64,000 nucleotides of DNA from Hydra vulgaris (taxonomy: Eukaryota > Cnidaria > Hydrozoa > Anthoathecata > Hydridae), in NCBI RefSeq assembly GCF_038396675.1, contig NC_088921.1, positions 70,538,501 to 70,602,500 of the forward strand. The letters are read 5' to 3'. Positions within the stretch are counted from its first letter, which is position 1. Each line of letters starts with the position of its first letter. Below, in pieces: positions 11,354 through 48,564 of this stretch. A program made the position numbers and the translations under genes. Under the pieces are notes generated by a model. That model was not told the origin of the DNA. It saw only the letters and a list, made by a program, of their open reading frames with translations, and did not search any database.

Positions 11354-12198
11354 ATACACACGTAAACATACTACATTATACGCACATATACATTTTAGCT
11401 GTATTTTACGCACATATACATTTTAGCTGTATTAACTCTTATTAATAGTTAAAATAGAGCTAAAATGTTTGATACATAATAAAATCATCATAATGTTAAA
11501 TTAAAAACTCTAACAAATGTCAAAATTTATATCTGAATGTGTAACTAATGATTAAAAGTAAAGTATTTGTACTTATCAGCAAAACGGTTTTTTTATAAGG
11601 TGAAGGAAAGTTTGAGTTTAAAAGTTTAACTAAAAGGTAAAAAAGCGTTTGAAAGTTGAAATTTATAAATTGCTTCATATTATACAAACGCGACTAAACA
11701 TTTACATGAACTATAATTATAAACACTTTGATAAAACTTACGGGAAACTTTTACGATTCAAAAACACGCGGTGTACAGTCGGTTAATGGTTGGCATGGAA
11801 TGCCAACAGTTAGCTAACTATAGCAAATACTGGCCAGTCAGTTGGTCCAACTAAAGCGTGCTTACTGGGTGGGCAGTTTGAAGTTATACAATTTTGGAAA
11901 AGTATTAGGGTTATGCTTCCATAAAGCAGTAATGTTATAGTTGAAATAGTGTTATACCAACAAAAATTCGTTCATATATTATTAGTAGTAAAAGTTTTAT
12001 TAGATATATAATTTTTCAGAGAATTTAGTTAAGTTACTGAAAGTTAAAAAAGTTCATTGCACAATATTTATAATATTGTGCTAAAAAATAATTTTAAAAT
12101 AGTCTTTTTTTAGATAATTTAATCCACATTCTATCTATCCTCCTCTACTTCTATCTATCCTCTAAAGTGAAAATTATTTTCTTTTTTTTAAAAAAAAA
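11349..12198. other. AT-rich DNA, nothing recognised
   Basis: A small palindrome, TTGGCATGGAATGCCAA, lies near 11791. Otherwise no signal. Confidence 0.4.
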
Positions 12199-12300
12199 AT
12201 TTATTGCCAACAAGTGGCTTCAAGCAACCACTAATTAAGTTAGAAGTTATTTACATAATCAAATTAGAGACAGTGGCAGACAACCACTAATTAAGACGAG
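12199..12300 (-). repeat. Two LINE 3'-tail fragments
   Basis: The minus strand reads CTTAATTAGTGGTTGCTTG...GTTGGCAATAA at 12247-12200 and CTTAATTAGTGGTTGTC at 12296-12280. The same AACT(T/C)AA.TAGTGGTTG tail ends the LINE copies at 36141-36195 and 50941-50985. Confidence 0.6.
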
Positions 12301-12411
12301 AGTTAATGGAAAATAAATTAAAGAGCTAAAGAACAAGAAAGCGAAAAAAAATGAAAAAAGAGAAAAAAAGAAGGACTTAAAAAACTGTAAACTGTATGTG
12401 TCAACAAAACA

Positions 12412-12481
12412 TGTTCGGCATAATTTAAAACATGATAGTTTAGCATGATTTAAAACATGATTATTTGGCATAATTCAAAAG
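12412..12481. repeat. About 25-bp tandem repeat, 2.7 copies
   Basis: Units read ttcggcataatttaaaacat, tttagcatgatttaaaacat and tttggcataattcaaaag. Confidence 0.7.
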
Positions 12482-12699
12482 CACCAATGTTTGCAAAAAA
12501 AAAGTTCTATGAATAAATAGATACAACCAACTTGAAGGAATAAGACAAGTCAACCAAGATAGTATTAGTAGAAAATAGAAAGACGCAACCTTTCGATCAG
12601 GGAACAGAGGCACAAACTTAGCAGCTACAGCTGGTCCAATAACATTTAAAATGCTTTTCGGTCCTTGTTTTAAAGATTAATGCTTACTTAAAATTAATT

Positions 12700-13112
12700 T
12701 TATTAATATTATATATAATATTATATATTTTATAATGGTTTTCTTAGGATATTAGCGCTGAATGATAATTTGAGAAAACATAATGTAGATAGTTCAGTAA
12801 GAATGTTGCAATTCATCAAATTTGGAATATCAAAAATATGGTGATTTTTCTTACAAATTTTTCTTACAATATTTCCTCTAATATTCTTTGTTAGGGGTGA
12901 GTTCCACTCATCAGTCGCTAATTTTTTTGTTGATAAATTGAATATTTGCATCAGATTTTTGCAATTTCTTCTTATTTCCAGCGTTGTTTGATCAAGCCTA
13001 GTAATTCGATGTGTATACGTTAGTTTTTCATACATTGTGCAACTTTTATAGTTCTTCGTTGAGTTCGTTCAATTTTATTGATATTTCCTATATGATATGA
13101 TCTCCATGTAGG
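12700..13112 (-). mobile_element. LINE ORF2 C-terminal fragment
   Basis: The minus strand from 13112 reads PTWRSYHIGNINKIERTQRR, then MYEKLTYTHRITRLDQTTLE and a region with IRGNIVRKICKKNHHIF. This matches the post-RT region of CR1-like ORF2 (ie.vQRR.tk.v, L.y..RL..L.L.tLe.RR, R.n..). The upstream RT core is missing. The fragment stops exactly in the loop of the palindrome at 13086-13135. Confidence 0.65.
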
Positions 13113-13135
13113 CATGGAGATCATATCATATAGGA
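13086..13135. repeat. Perfect 23-bp-arm palindrome
   Basis: The arm TCCTATATGATATGATCTCC plus ATG pairs with its exact complement across a 4-nt loop (TAGG, 13109-13112). The right arm is LINE coding sequence in one orientation and its copy lies inverted beside it. Confidence 0.9.
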
Positions 13136-13139
13136 GATA

Positions 13140-13396
13140 TATACATTCGATACTATATGATTCTTTTATTATTGGTATTGTGTGATACCGAACCGATACT
13201 GAATATCGACATTAGTATATAAGCGATACCACACGATACCGCAGTGAAAAATAATGCTTTTCACACACGGGCACCACGCAGGTTCCGTGTGGGATTCATT
13301 GGAAACCATGATGTGCAAGCTTTTTTTTTCACTAGGACAAAACCATTTTTCTCGATATTGACTTACACGATACCGAATATCTAGTGTCTACAATAT
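13140..13396. repeat. Region rich in GATACC/GGTATC motifs
   Basis: 'tattgtgtgataccgaaccgatac', 'gcgataccacacgatacc' and 'acacgataccgaatatc' form imperfect direct and inverted copies. A GC-richer patch, cacacgggcaccacgcagg, lies inside. Possibly a decayed MITE, but no clear ends are seen. Confidence 0.35.
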
Positions 13397-16300
13397 AGCC
13401 CTTTCAGAGGCTGCCTTTGGAGGTAGGGGGGCCATTCTGGATTTTGCTGGGGGCCTCAGGATTTTTCGGGCCTCATAATTTTAAAATTTAAGTATATATT
13501 TTTTAATAAAAATATTAATATTTTTATATGTCTGTCAAATCTTTTTCTTTGGATTTGCGTTTTTTGAACATTTGAACAATTTGAATAAGAAAAGCATACC
13601 AACCGGAATAAATATACTATAACTTTTTTTGTTTTTTGTTTTTCCAAAGTACTTTGGCTTTTTTACTTTCATTCAGTCAGTTCTGTTTTGTTTCACCATC
13701 TTTGTTGGCGCAGAAAGAAATTGCTTGCTACATCAAAACTCATCCGACAGTAATTATGACTCGGAGAAAGTTTGAATTTGGTCTTAATAAGAGAAAAAAA
13801 AAACTCGAGGAAGAAAAATACCTCGCCATTCAGAAGAATTCAATTTTGCGTCACCTAAAGCCACTGAGTGATGCAAATACTCAAGAAATTGCTACTTCTA
13901 AAGTTGCACATCGTCCTCATCCTGATGATACCCCTCATCTTGAAGATCCACAACCTCAAGATGATCTTGACAATCTTCCTGCGCTTGAAGATGGTCCAGA
14001 TACCTTACCTCATCATCATGGAGAAGATGATCCAGGTCCAATACAGCTTGAAGAAGATGATAATGGGATTTATGGCCCTCAACCCGAAGATGATCAACAG
14101 CCCCTCTATGTTCCAGAAAATAATCTTGTTGAAGAAAATATTACGTTTCCATCAACATCACTCTAAGTAGGAAATTATTTTTGTATGAAAACAGTACAAT
14201 TCCTGTTATCCGTCACTTGGTTATTCGAAAACAATTTTTTTTTTCCCATTTTTTATTTTATTTTATTTGTTAATTTACCTTTCCTTTTTACAGTTTCTAT
14301 TGATATTTTGCATATTTTTGCCTTGTTTTGCGTTATTTAAATTATATAAACACGCACAATCACTGTAAGATCCAATTCTAATTTCCTTAATTGTTGCATT
14401 TAGAATTGAGGATCCTGCTCTTTGGCCCAAAATCTTATTGAATTCATTTAGAGAAATTCTGGTTCAACAAGGTCCGAAAAAACTGAAGGAGGAAGATTTT
14501 CCAAAAGATGACCATGGACGAAAATTCTCTGTGATGTATTATAAAGGGCATTTTCCAAATGGGGAAACCTATGAAAGAAAATGGTTAGTTTATTAAACAG
14601 CATATTTTGTTTTCCTTGCAAAATATTTTCAATCGGAAAAAAGAGCACAAAATTAACTGAAAATGGATATCCTGATTGGAAACATATAGCATCAGATCTC
14701 AAGGACCATGAGAAGTCCGTAAACCACAAGGAATGCTTTATAAAGTGTATGGATTCGACTGCAAGAATGAAGAAAAATGAGACTATCAATGAATGCAACT
14801 TAAAAAAAATCAAATTAGAAGTGGAGTATTGGCAAAACATTTTGAAGAGAATAATTTCAGTTATAAAATTTCTTGCCTCTCACAATTTAGCATTCCAAGG
14901 ACACACTGATAAATTATTTTCTAAAGGCAATGGAAATTTTTTGGGCTTGATTGAAATGATTTCAGAATTTGATCCAATTCTTCAAGAGTATCTAAGAAAA
15001 TTTAAATCACACGAAGTAAGTGATCACTATCTTGGCAAAAACGTTCAAAACCAAATTATTGAACTCTTGAGTTCAGAGATAAAGAAATCTATAATTTTAA
15101 GTTGTCAGAATGCAAAAAATTATTAAATAATTATGGATTGCACTACAGACGTAACTCACCAAGAACAATTAACCCTAGTTCTTAGATTTTACAACTGCAA
15201 GTTATTTGCAGTTGAAGAGCATTTTATTGGATTTGTTGATGTAAATAGGACAACCGGTGAAGTTTTAACAGAAACTTACCTGAAACATTTGACAGAAGCA
15301 GGTCTAGATATATTAAATTGTTGAGGTCAATCATATGATAATGAAGCAAACATGAAAGGGATTCATTCTGGAGTGCAAAAAAGAATAAGAGACATTAACC
15401 CTAGAGCGTTTTTTGTGCCATGTAGTGCCCACAGTTTGAATTTGATGGTATGTGATGCTGCAAAATCTTCTTCAAAAGCAGTGTCATTTTTTGGTTTGGT
15501 ACAAGAAGTTTATAACTTTTTCTCAGGTTCTAATATCAGATGGGCCATTTTAATGAAATCAGTGCAAACTTTGACTTTGAAGCCACTGTCTGATACTCGA
15601 TGGGAGTCTCGAGTGGAAAGCTTAAAGACATTATAATACGAATATTCCAAAGTTTATGATGCTCTAGTTGAAATTGCTAACAGTTCAGAGTATGATACAT
15701 CTACCAAATTTCAGGCAAATAATCTTGCCAAGCAAATGTCCAAATTTACATTCATGGTAAGCTTGAGTGTATGGTATGACATATTATTTCAAGTAAATTT
15801 GGTCAGCAAAAAAATGCCGTCTCCAGACTATGATCAATCAACAGCACAAACTGAAATTGACCAACTACTCAAGTATTTTAATGACTTTCGTGATAAAGGA
15901 ATTAAGGATGCCAAACTTTTTGCTATGGAAATTGCAGAAGAATTAGAAGTAAGTCCTCAGTTTGAAGCTGAAAACACAGTTTGTCCCCAAAAGAAAAAAA
16001 CTCTTTTTCCCTATGAATCTGCAGATGAACCAATTTTAAATCCAGAAACACAATATGTGGTGGAAGTTTTCAATGTACTGGTAGATCAAGTGCTATCATC
16101 TTTAACAAGTCGATTTAATCAACTGAAAGAACTTTCTGAGCTTTTTGGATTCTTAAATTAATTAAAACCTACTTAAGGTCAAATATGTCACAGGGCAGAC
16201 TTACAGGCTTAGCTGAGATATCAATTGAAATTGACGAGTTAAAGAACATAGATATTAGTGGATTAGTTGAAATATTTGCTAATATTAAAGCTCGTAAAGT

Positions 16301-16437
16301 CAAGTTTCAATGAAGTCATGACTGTAATAATAATTTAATAAAAATAATTAAAAATATTTTTTTTTCATTTCAGGGGGGCCTCACATTTTGATCTTGCCCA
16401 CGGCCTCCAAAGTTCAAAAGCAGCCTCTGAGCCGTTT
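13397..16437 (+). mobile_element. hAT DNA transposon (about 3.0 kb)
   Basis: The left end at 13405 reads CAGAGGCTGCCTTTGGAGG. The right end at 16429 is the complement of CAGAGGCTGCTTTTG, so the tips are inverted repeats. Flanks AGCCCTTT (13397-13404) and AGCCGTTT (16430-16437) match at 7 of 8 positions, an 8-bp target duplication as expected for hAT. It encodes a decayed ZMYM1-like hAT transposase. It ends about 830 bp upstream of the ATAT1 start codon. Confidence 0.9.
13756..16313 (+). pseudogene. hAT transposase, ZMYM1-like (TTF zinc finger), decayed
   Basis: The likely start is ATG 13756 (MTRRKFEFGLNKRKKKLEEEK), typical of ZMYM1-like hAT proteins. An Asp/Glu/Pro/His-rich stretch follows to TAA 14164. 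After an intron with an acceptor near 14402, the frame reads WPKILLNSFREILVQQGPKK and YYKGHFPNGETYERKWLVY, then shifts near 14595 into SIFCFPCKIFS, the TTF-type zinc-finger region. MDCTTDVTHQEQ (15133) holds the first catalytic Asp. A TGA at 15322 precedes GQSYDNEANMKG. FVPCSAHSLNL and LSDTRWESR (15597) follow. The C-terminal dimerisation end (MSQGRLTGLAEISIEIDEL) is near 16185-16250. Several stops and a shortened region before the C terminus make it inactive. Confidence 0.8.
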
Positions 16438-17259
16438 GCCGTTATTTTATTACCGGTAAATAAAAGCTTCCAACATGTCATACAAACAGTGGTGTAGGAA
16501 GGTTAAGAAAGTTGCAAAATTTAACGTCTGTTCTACAAAAAAAATATTTGCTGTAAAAAGAACTGTTGTGGAACTAAAAACAAATCAATTTGTGTAACAA
16601 TTGATGTACAACAACGTCGCACAACTGTAGTGCATCGTTTTTTCAACTCTCGGAAACCAAGCATGAATGAAACGTAGTACGTACAGCTTAAACAAAACTT
16701 TAATTTGATATCCGATAAAGATGCGAATAGAATTAGCGATGAATTCTATTTGTTAAACTCAATTAACATTGCTTATTAAATAATTAAGTTAAAAGTTTGT
16801 TGTTCTGATTTGCAGTTGTTAAGCGGTTAGCAACATTTAAAAAATTTTGAAACGGCTGCGAAATCACGTTTTTAAGATGTGATTTCGTAACCATGTTCAA
16901 CATTTTTTTACATGGATAATAACTCAACAGCACATTTAATAGTAATAATAATCATTTAAAAAGACCTTTTTTTATATATATATAATATATGATTTGATGA
17001 TAAAAGTTAATTCTTTTAAAGAATTTTTTTTGTTAAATAATTTTACGTTTTGCTAATAAATACTCTTTAAAGATAATAAATTTTGAATCTAAATTTTAAT
17101 TTTATGTTTTTTGAAATTTTAAAATTCAATATTGTATGATAATCTTTTAGTTCTTTATTTTTAGATGGCAAAAATTTGTATTATTATAAAAAACAAATAT
17201 GAAGTGAACATAGTATGCTTATTATAAGCATTTTATATGTTTATATATTTGACAACTTA
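16438..17259. other. Upstream region of ATAT1
   Basis: CAGTGGTGTAGGAAGG at 16487 resembles the hAT-like tip at 63451 (CAGTGGCGTAGGAAAGG), but no partner end was found. The rest is AT-rich. No TATA or initiator element can be assigned with any confidence. Confidence 0.4.
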
Positions 17260-43901
<26,642 letters not shown>

Positions 43902-44900
43902 CTCAGGAGAGGTTTATCTTTAGTTTAACTATTTATTTCAAAAAATTGTCATGGATTTCTTTGCATTTGTACTTTTGCTTAAGGATCTTCCGTATATTAC
44001 GTAATGCTAAATTTATTCAAAAAATCAGGTAGAATATCATTTGCTTTTTTACCGATTTCCATTAAAGTTAAAGCGCTATTTCACTTTTTAATTAATTTGA
44101 AGACTCGGAGGGTCAACGATTTTTTTGGTTCTGTTTACTAAATTTAAATTTAGCGTTACGTAAGTTATGGACTATCCTTTAGAGGTGTTTTTTTCCGCTT
44201 TAAAATATTTATCCAGAAACAAAGTAATATAACCTCTTTTGCCCACATATACGTTCGATAAGTGGTATGTGTGCGAATGTGTCTTATATTTACTAATTAT
44301 GCGAAAAAGTAAGTTATTATTTGTAAATCCTTAAGAGACTTCCTTGATTCATTTAACACTGCTAAAAATATTTTCAAGCAAAAACAAGCTGCAATAAAAC
44401 CAAGCACAATAAACGAATTTTTTTTTAACAATTAAGGTATTGTTTGTGCGAGATTGATGGCGATAAAATTGTAAGGGCGAGATTGGTGGCGATAAAATTG
44501 TAAGGACGAGATTGGTGGCGACAAAAGAAGCTTCAAAATATCGAGCTTTTATTTTATTTTTTTGTGAATTCTTTTTTTTAATCTTTTTTGTATAAAAACA
44601 GTTAAATTAAACAATATTTATTGATTACTAAAACAATATTTTATTTATTTTATCTTTTATTAGCGACTGATATTTTTTTTGACGTCTTTTATTGTCGACA
44701 AAATATTTCGTCATTGTGACAGACTTTTGTTTATACTTCTTAAAATAGTCGCCAACAAGTTTTTGTTATACCTAGATGTTATCATATTATATTTTTATTA
44801 ACATCACTAATATTATCAAAATTATTTAAAGTCAAAATAAAATGCTTTTAAAGTTTCAACTGCTTTATATTTTTATTATTTAAATTTGTTAAATTATTTT
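43902..44900. other. Downstream of ATAT1
   Basis: A 29-bp tandem repeat (gcgagattg(a/g)tggcgataaa..., 2.6 copies) lies at 44448-44524. A diverged copy of the 125-bp repeat from 36303 lies at 44620-44700. No gene. Confidence 0.5.
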
Positions 44901-45589
44901 CAGATTACGTGGCACAATGAGTTGCTATATATTTAATGGTTAGGCGCCTCAAATATATTGAATAATGCAGACTCCCGTTTTTAAAATAATTTAGTAGTTT
45001 ACACTTTTCGAAGCGGTTTCGTTCTTCGTTGATTGTTCTTAAACATGCAAATTTTCTTTAGTTATTACAACGTGCAGTTATTTAAAATTACGCTATTGTT
45101 CGTAACTGTACCGTTGCTTTAACTTCTTTTTTAAAGTCACGGTAGCGACGTTTAATTAATTGATTTATTAAGTCACGGCAACGAAATCTGATTCATAAAT
45201 ATTTAAAAATTCGTGGAACTGTTGATTTGAATTTTCTCATAATAACCCGTTATCGTTACTTTAAATTTTTTGTTTACATTACGGTATCGTCGCACTAACT
45301 ATTTTGATAACATTTTAAATAGTAATAATTTTACAAGTAATTAGTTAAAAAAAAATCTATATTTTTTACGAGTTTTAGTTTACTTTAATAACTAATTAGC
45401 CAACAAATGCTTTAATATAGTGACAAAATGACTTTAAAAACATAATTAAAAAACTTGGATAGGATGAGGCAAAATAACAATAACATTTCTGATACGTACG
45501 TCAATAATCATTGATTTACTACTGAAAATTATAAATGTTATATTTTATGAGTTTCATCAACTTTAGTATGTTTTAATATTAATGACACA
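44901..45589. other. AT-rich DNA with scattered cacggYaRCG motifs
   Basis: agtcacggtagcgac (45136), aagtcacggcaacga (45170) and ttacggtatcgtcgc (45279), plus inverted forms (accgttgc, cgttatcgtta), suggest a decayed repeat. Confidence 0.3.
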
Positions 45590-46410
45590 ACCTGCTTCAT
45601 GTTCTGCTGCTTTGAATGGTATGCTTTTTTTAAGCAAAGGTAGGAAAAGCTAAATCCGGTTTAAAACACCCCTGCCTTGGGGCTCCTGGTTGAGTAAAGG
45701 CTAGAGATGGTGTCTCGATAAAAACACTCATCTTAAACAGACGTTAAATGCATTCGGCAACTGTTATGTCAAAGACTTAAAGGTGAACAAATTCTATATG
45801 TTGACCATCCTCGCACCCCTTCTTCATCTATTAGGCTAGCATAGATGTATTTATAATATACTGTTACCAGTTTAGGATGTTGAATGTTATATCTTCTTGA
45901 CTCATTGCATGGGCTATGTTTGTGTTTCTGTTTCCAAGACTAGGCAACTCATTCTATTGTCTCTTAATGAGGGTGCTGCTCTAAAACTCAGTTTTGTTTC
46001 TGAGGCCGGCTGGTAGTTAGGTTTCCAAAACTCTGTAGTTGCAATCTAAAAGAGGCTGACTCCGTTAACAGCTGTAAAATATCAAAGTACTAACAGTACC
46101 AAGTTGCGCATGGATGGTGTTCCTGTTTGTTCTTTTGATGTGCATTGTCAAGGCTGCATTTACGGATTATGGTTTTCTTAATAGTAATAAGGCAATTGCG
46201 TGGACTATTAAATAGTGTACTGAGTACTTTCTGTGCTTTGAGTCAAGTTTTGAAACAAATTTAAAAATAACTAAAGTTCCAAAAACTAAAAAAAAATAAA
46301 AAATCATCGTCATCACCAAGTCCTCTAAACTTATCATTCACTAATAGCCAAGATCTTTGAGATAACTTTTCTTCTAATGAGCTTTATCTGACCTAATTGC
46401 TCTTTGTGAG
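45590..46410 (+). mobile_element. 5' part of a LINE interrupted at 46411
   Basis: Ends with SFTNSQDL, a stop, DNFSSNELYLT and LLFVR/LIALCET (46335-46410), the start of an apurinic endonuclease domain of Jockey/CR1-type ORF2. The next residues of the same domain (SSAVSSCELSLNSYL) resume at 48575, after the minus-strand LINE. The stretch before 46300 is probably its ORF1/5' region but is not recognisable. Confidence 0.6.
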
Positions 46411-48560
46411 ACTTTTTTTTTTTTTTTTTTGTTCATTTAACAATATTCTCTGGTAAAAGTGTCGTTGGTACATAATATATGAAGAACACGGAAACTCGAA
46501 GAGGATCATAAGATCCTGTCACCGAGAACCGTTTAACAATACAAAAATTATAAACCAATTATTTCAAAAAAATACAAAATAAAAAGTAAATACCGTTTAA
46601 GAAAACCTTCATGCAAATAAAATAACCTCAATTATAAAACACCGTTTAACTAAACAATAAAAAAATAAAATCAAATATTTGAAATTAGTAAATACCGTTT
46701 TTATGAAAACCGTCATACAAATAAAATACCGATTAAAAAAGCAATAAAAAATAAAAACAAATATTTTAAATTACATTTAGAAACACTTATAAAAGAGAAA
46801 CGAGATCAGAAGAACTCGAAAATATTTTCTATTGAGAAAATAACTTTTTTCAGTTCGTTTTTGAAAGAAGAAAAATTCCAACTTTGGGAAAAATCAAAAT
46901 TTTTTAAAACTATTTGGTTCCACAAATAAGCTCCGCGATAAGATATAAGAGACCTTCCAAAGTATGTATGCGAATAATGTTGATAAATAAAATTGTCGTT
47001 TCTTAGATCATATTTGTTTTTGGGCTTTATTGCATATAAATTATGAAAAGGTATTGGAGCTAAGTTTATCTAACATTTAAACATAAAGCAAAGAGTGTTA
47101 AAAACATTTAGTTGGTATATATTAAGAATACTCATTTTGAATAAAAGTGGTTTTGCATGAGTAAAACGATCTTTAAAATTTATTAGTTGTGCTAGATGCT
47201 TCTGTTGCCGATAAAGAGGATCTAATTGACTTTTTTTAGCACTGCCCCATGCGATATTTGAATAATTTAGATGGCATTGAATAAGTGAGTAATAAAGTTA
47301 TATTAATGCGAGTCTATTTACAAAACTTCTCGCTTTATATAATACTCCAATATTTTTTGAAACTTTGTTGCGCAAGGTTTCAATATGATTTTTCCACGTA
47401 AGGTTTTCATCAATAAAAACACCAAGAAAAAGTATAACTTTTGATTGTTTTATTTGAATATTATATATATATATTTGAGGCATATCATTTGGCAATAAAT
47501 GTTTTTTGGATTTTGGATGAAATAGAGTCCATTTAGTTTTTTTTATGTTAATTGATAACTTATTAGACTTAAACCATTTTGAAATTTTAATTAGCTCTAT
47601 GTTTATGTCATTAAATAGTGTTATGATATTATTGCTAGACAAAAAAAAGTTTGTGTCATCAGCAAACATTACTGTTTTTAAATTTGAGGCATTATAAAGA
47701 TCATTGATATAAATGAGAAAAAGAAGTGGTCCTAGTATAGACCCTTGGGGGACACCACATGTTATATCTAGTAAATTTGTTGTAGAGGATACATCAATTT
47801 GCACAAACTGTTTACGATTGCTTAAATAGCTCTTAAGTAATTTTAGAAAATTACCACAGATTCCATAATTTTCTAGTTTTTTAATAAGAATCTCATGATT
47901 TATCGTATCAAAGGCTTTTGATAGATCTATGAACACTGCAAGAGTAAATTGTGATTTTTCAAACGAATCTGCAATATTTTCGAGTCAGATGAAGCACTGC
48001 GTGTTCAGTGGAATTAAGTTTTTTAAACCTATATTGGGTTGTACTTAGTATTTTATTTTTAGAAAGATGATCATAAATTTTATTGTAAAGGATCCTGTCA
48101 TAAATCTTTAAAAAACCAGAAAGTACAGAAATCGGACAATAATTAGTTATATTTGATAATACCCCCCCCCCCCCTTTAAATATTGGTGTAACTTTGGCTA
48201 TCTTTAGTTGATCAGGAAATATACCTTGTTTAATTGAACAACTAAAGACCTGAAAGAGTATAGTTTTTATGATCTCGTAAGAACTGATTATAACGTTACC
48301 ATTTATTTGATCTGGGCCTATCGATTTATTGATTTTTAGCATTTTGTAAGCACATTCAAACTCTTTAATCGAAAGTTCAAAGTTATTAAGTATAGAAATT
48401 ATCGGAAGATTAAGATCATTAATTGTGTTAGTTATAATTGGAATATTTTTTTCTAAATTTGGACCAATTGTTACAAAAAAATTATTAACTTGATTTGCTA
48501 TATCTTTAGGATTATATAAGAAATCATCATTGTTTTTAATAAATTTTGGTAAGTTTGAGT
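46411..48560 (-). mobile_element. LINE inserted in opposite orientation
   Basis: The minus-strand ORF2 runs from about 48555 (FLYNPKDIANQVNNFFVTIG) through PDQLKIAKVTPIFK, NYCPISVLSGFLKIYDRILY, FIDLSKAFDTINHEILIKKL (47936), GVPQGSILGPLLFLIYINDL, VMFADDTNFF (about 47672, catalytic DD intact) and LGVFIDENLTWKNHI to the C-terminal YLWNQIVLKNFDFSQSWNF near 46900. A one-base shift near 47960 and a stop at 47296 break it. A 14-nt C run at 48163-48176 falls in the 'IFKgGdk' loop. The (T)n at 46411-46430 is its poly(A) tail. The endonuclease domain is missing, so it is 5'-truncated. Confidence 0.85.
47298..48342 (-). pseudogene. LINE reverse transcriptase, frameshifted
   Basis: Two open pieces, 48342-47959 and 47936-47298, cover RT blocks 1 to 7, including SKAFDTINH (first metal-binding Asp), GVPQGSILGPLLF and FADDT. 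The single-base shift lies between TEHAVLHLTRK and ADSFEKSQFTLAVFIDLSKA. CR1/L2/Jockey-type; no finer clade can be assigned by eye. Confidence 0.85.
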
Positions 48561-48564
48561 TCAG

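Noticed and set aside
13456-13647. Minus-strand frame inside the left end of the hAT element
   Set aside because: It overlaps the hAT terminal region on the opposite strand and has no family resemblance.
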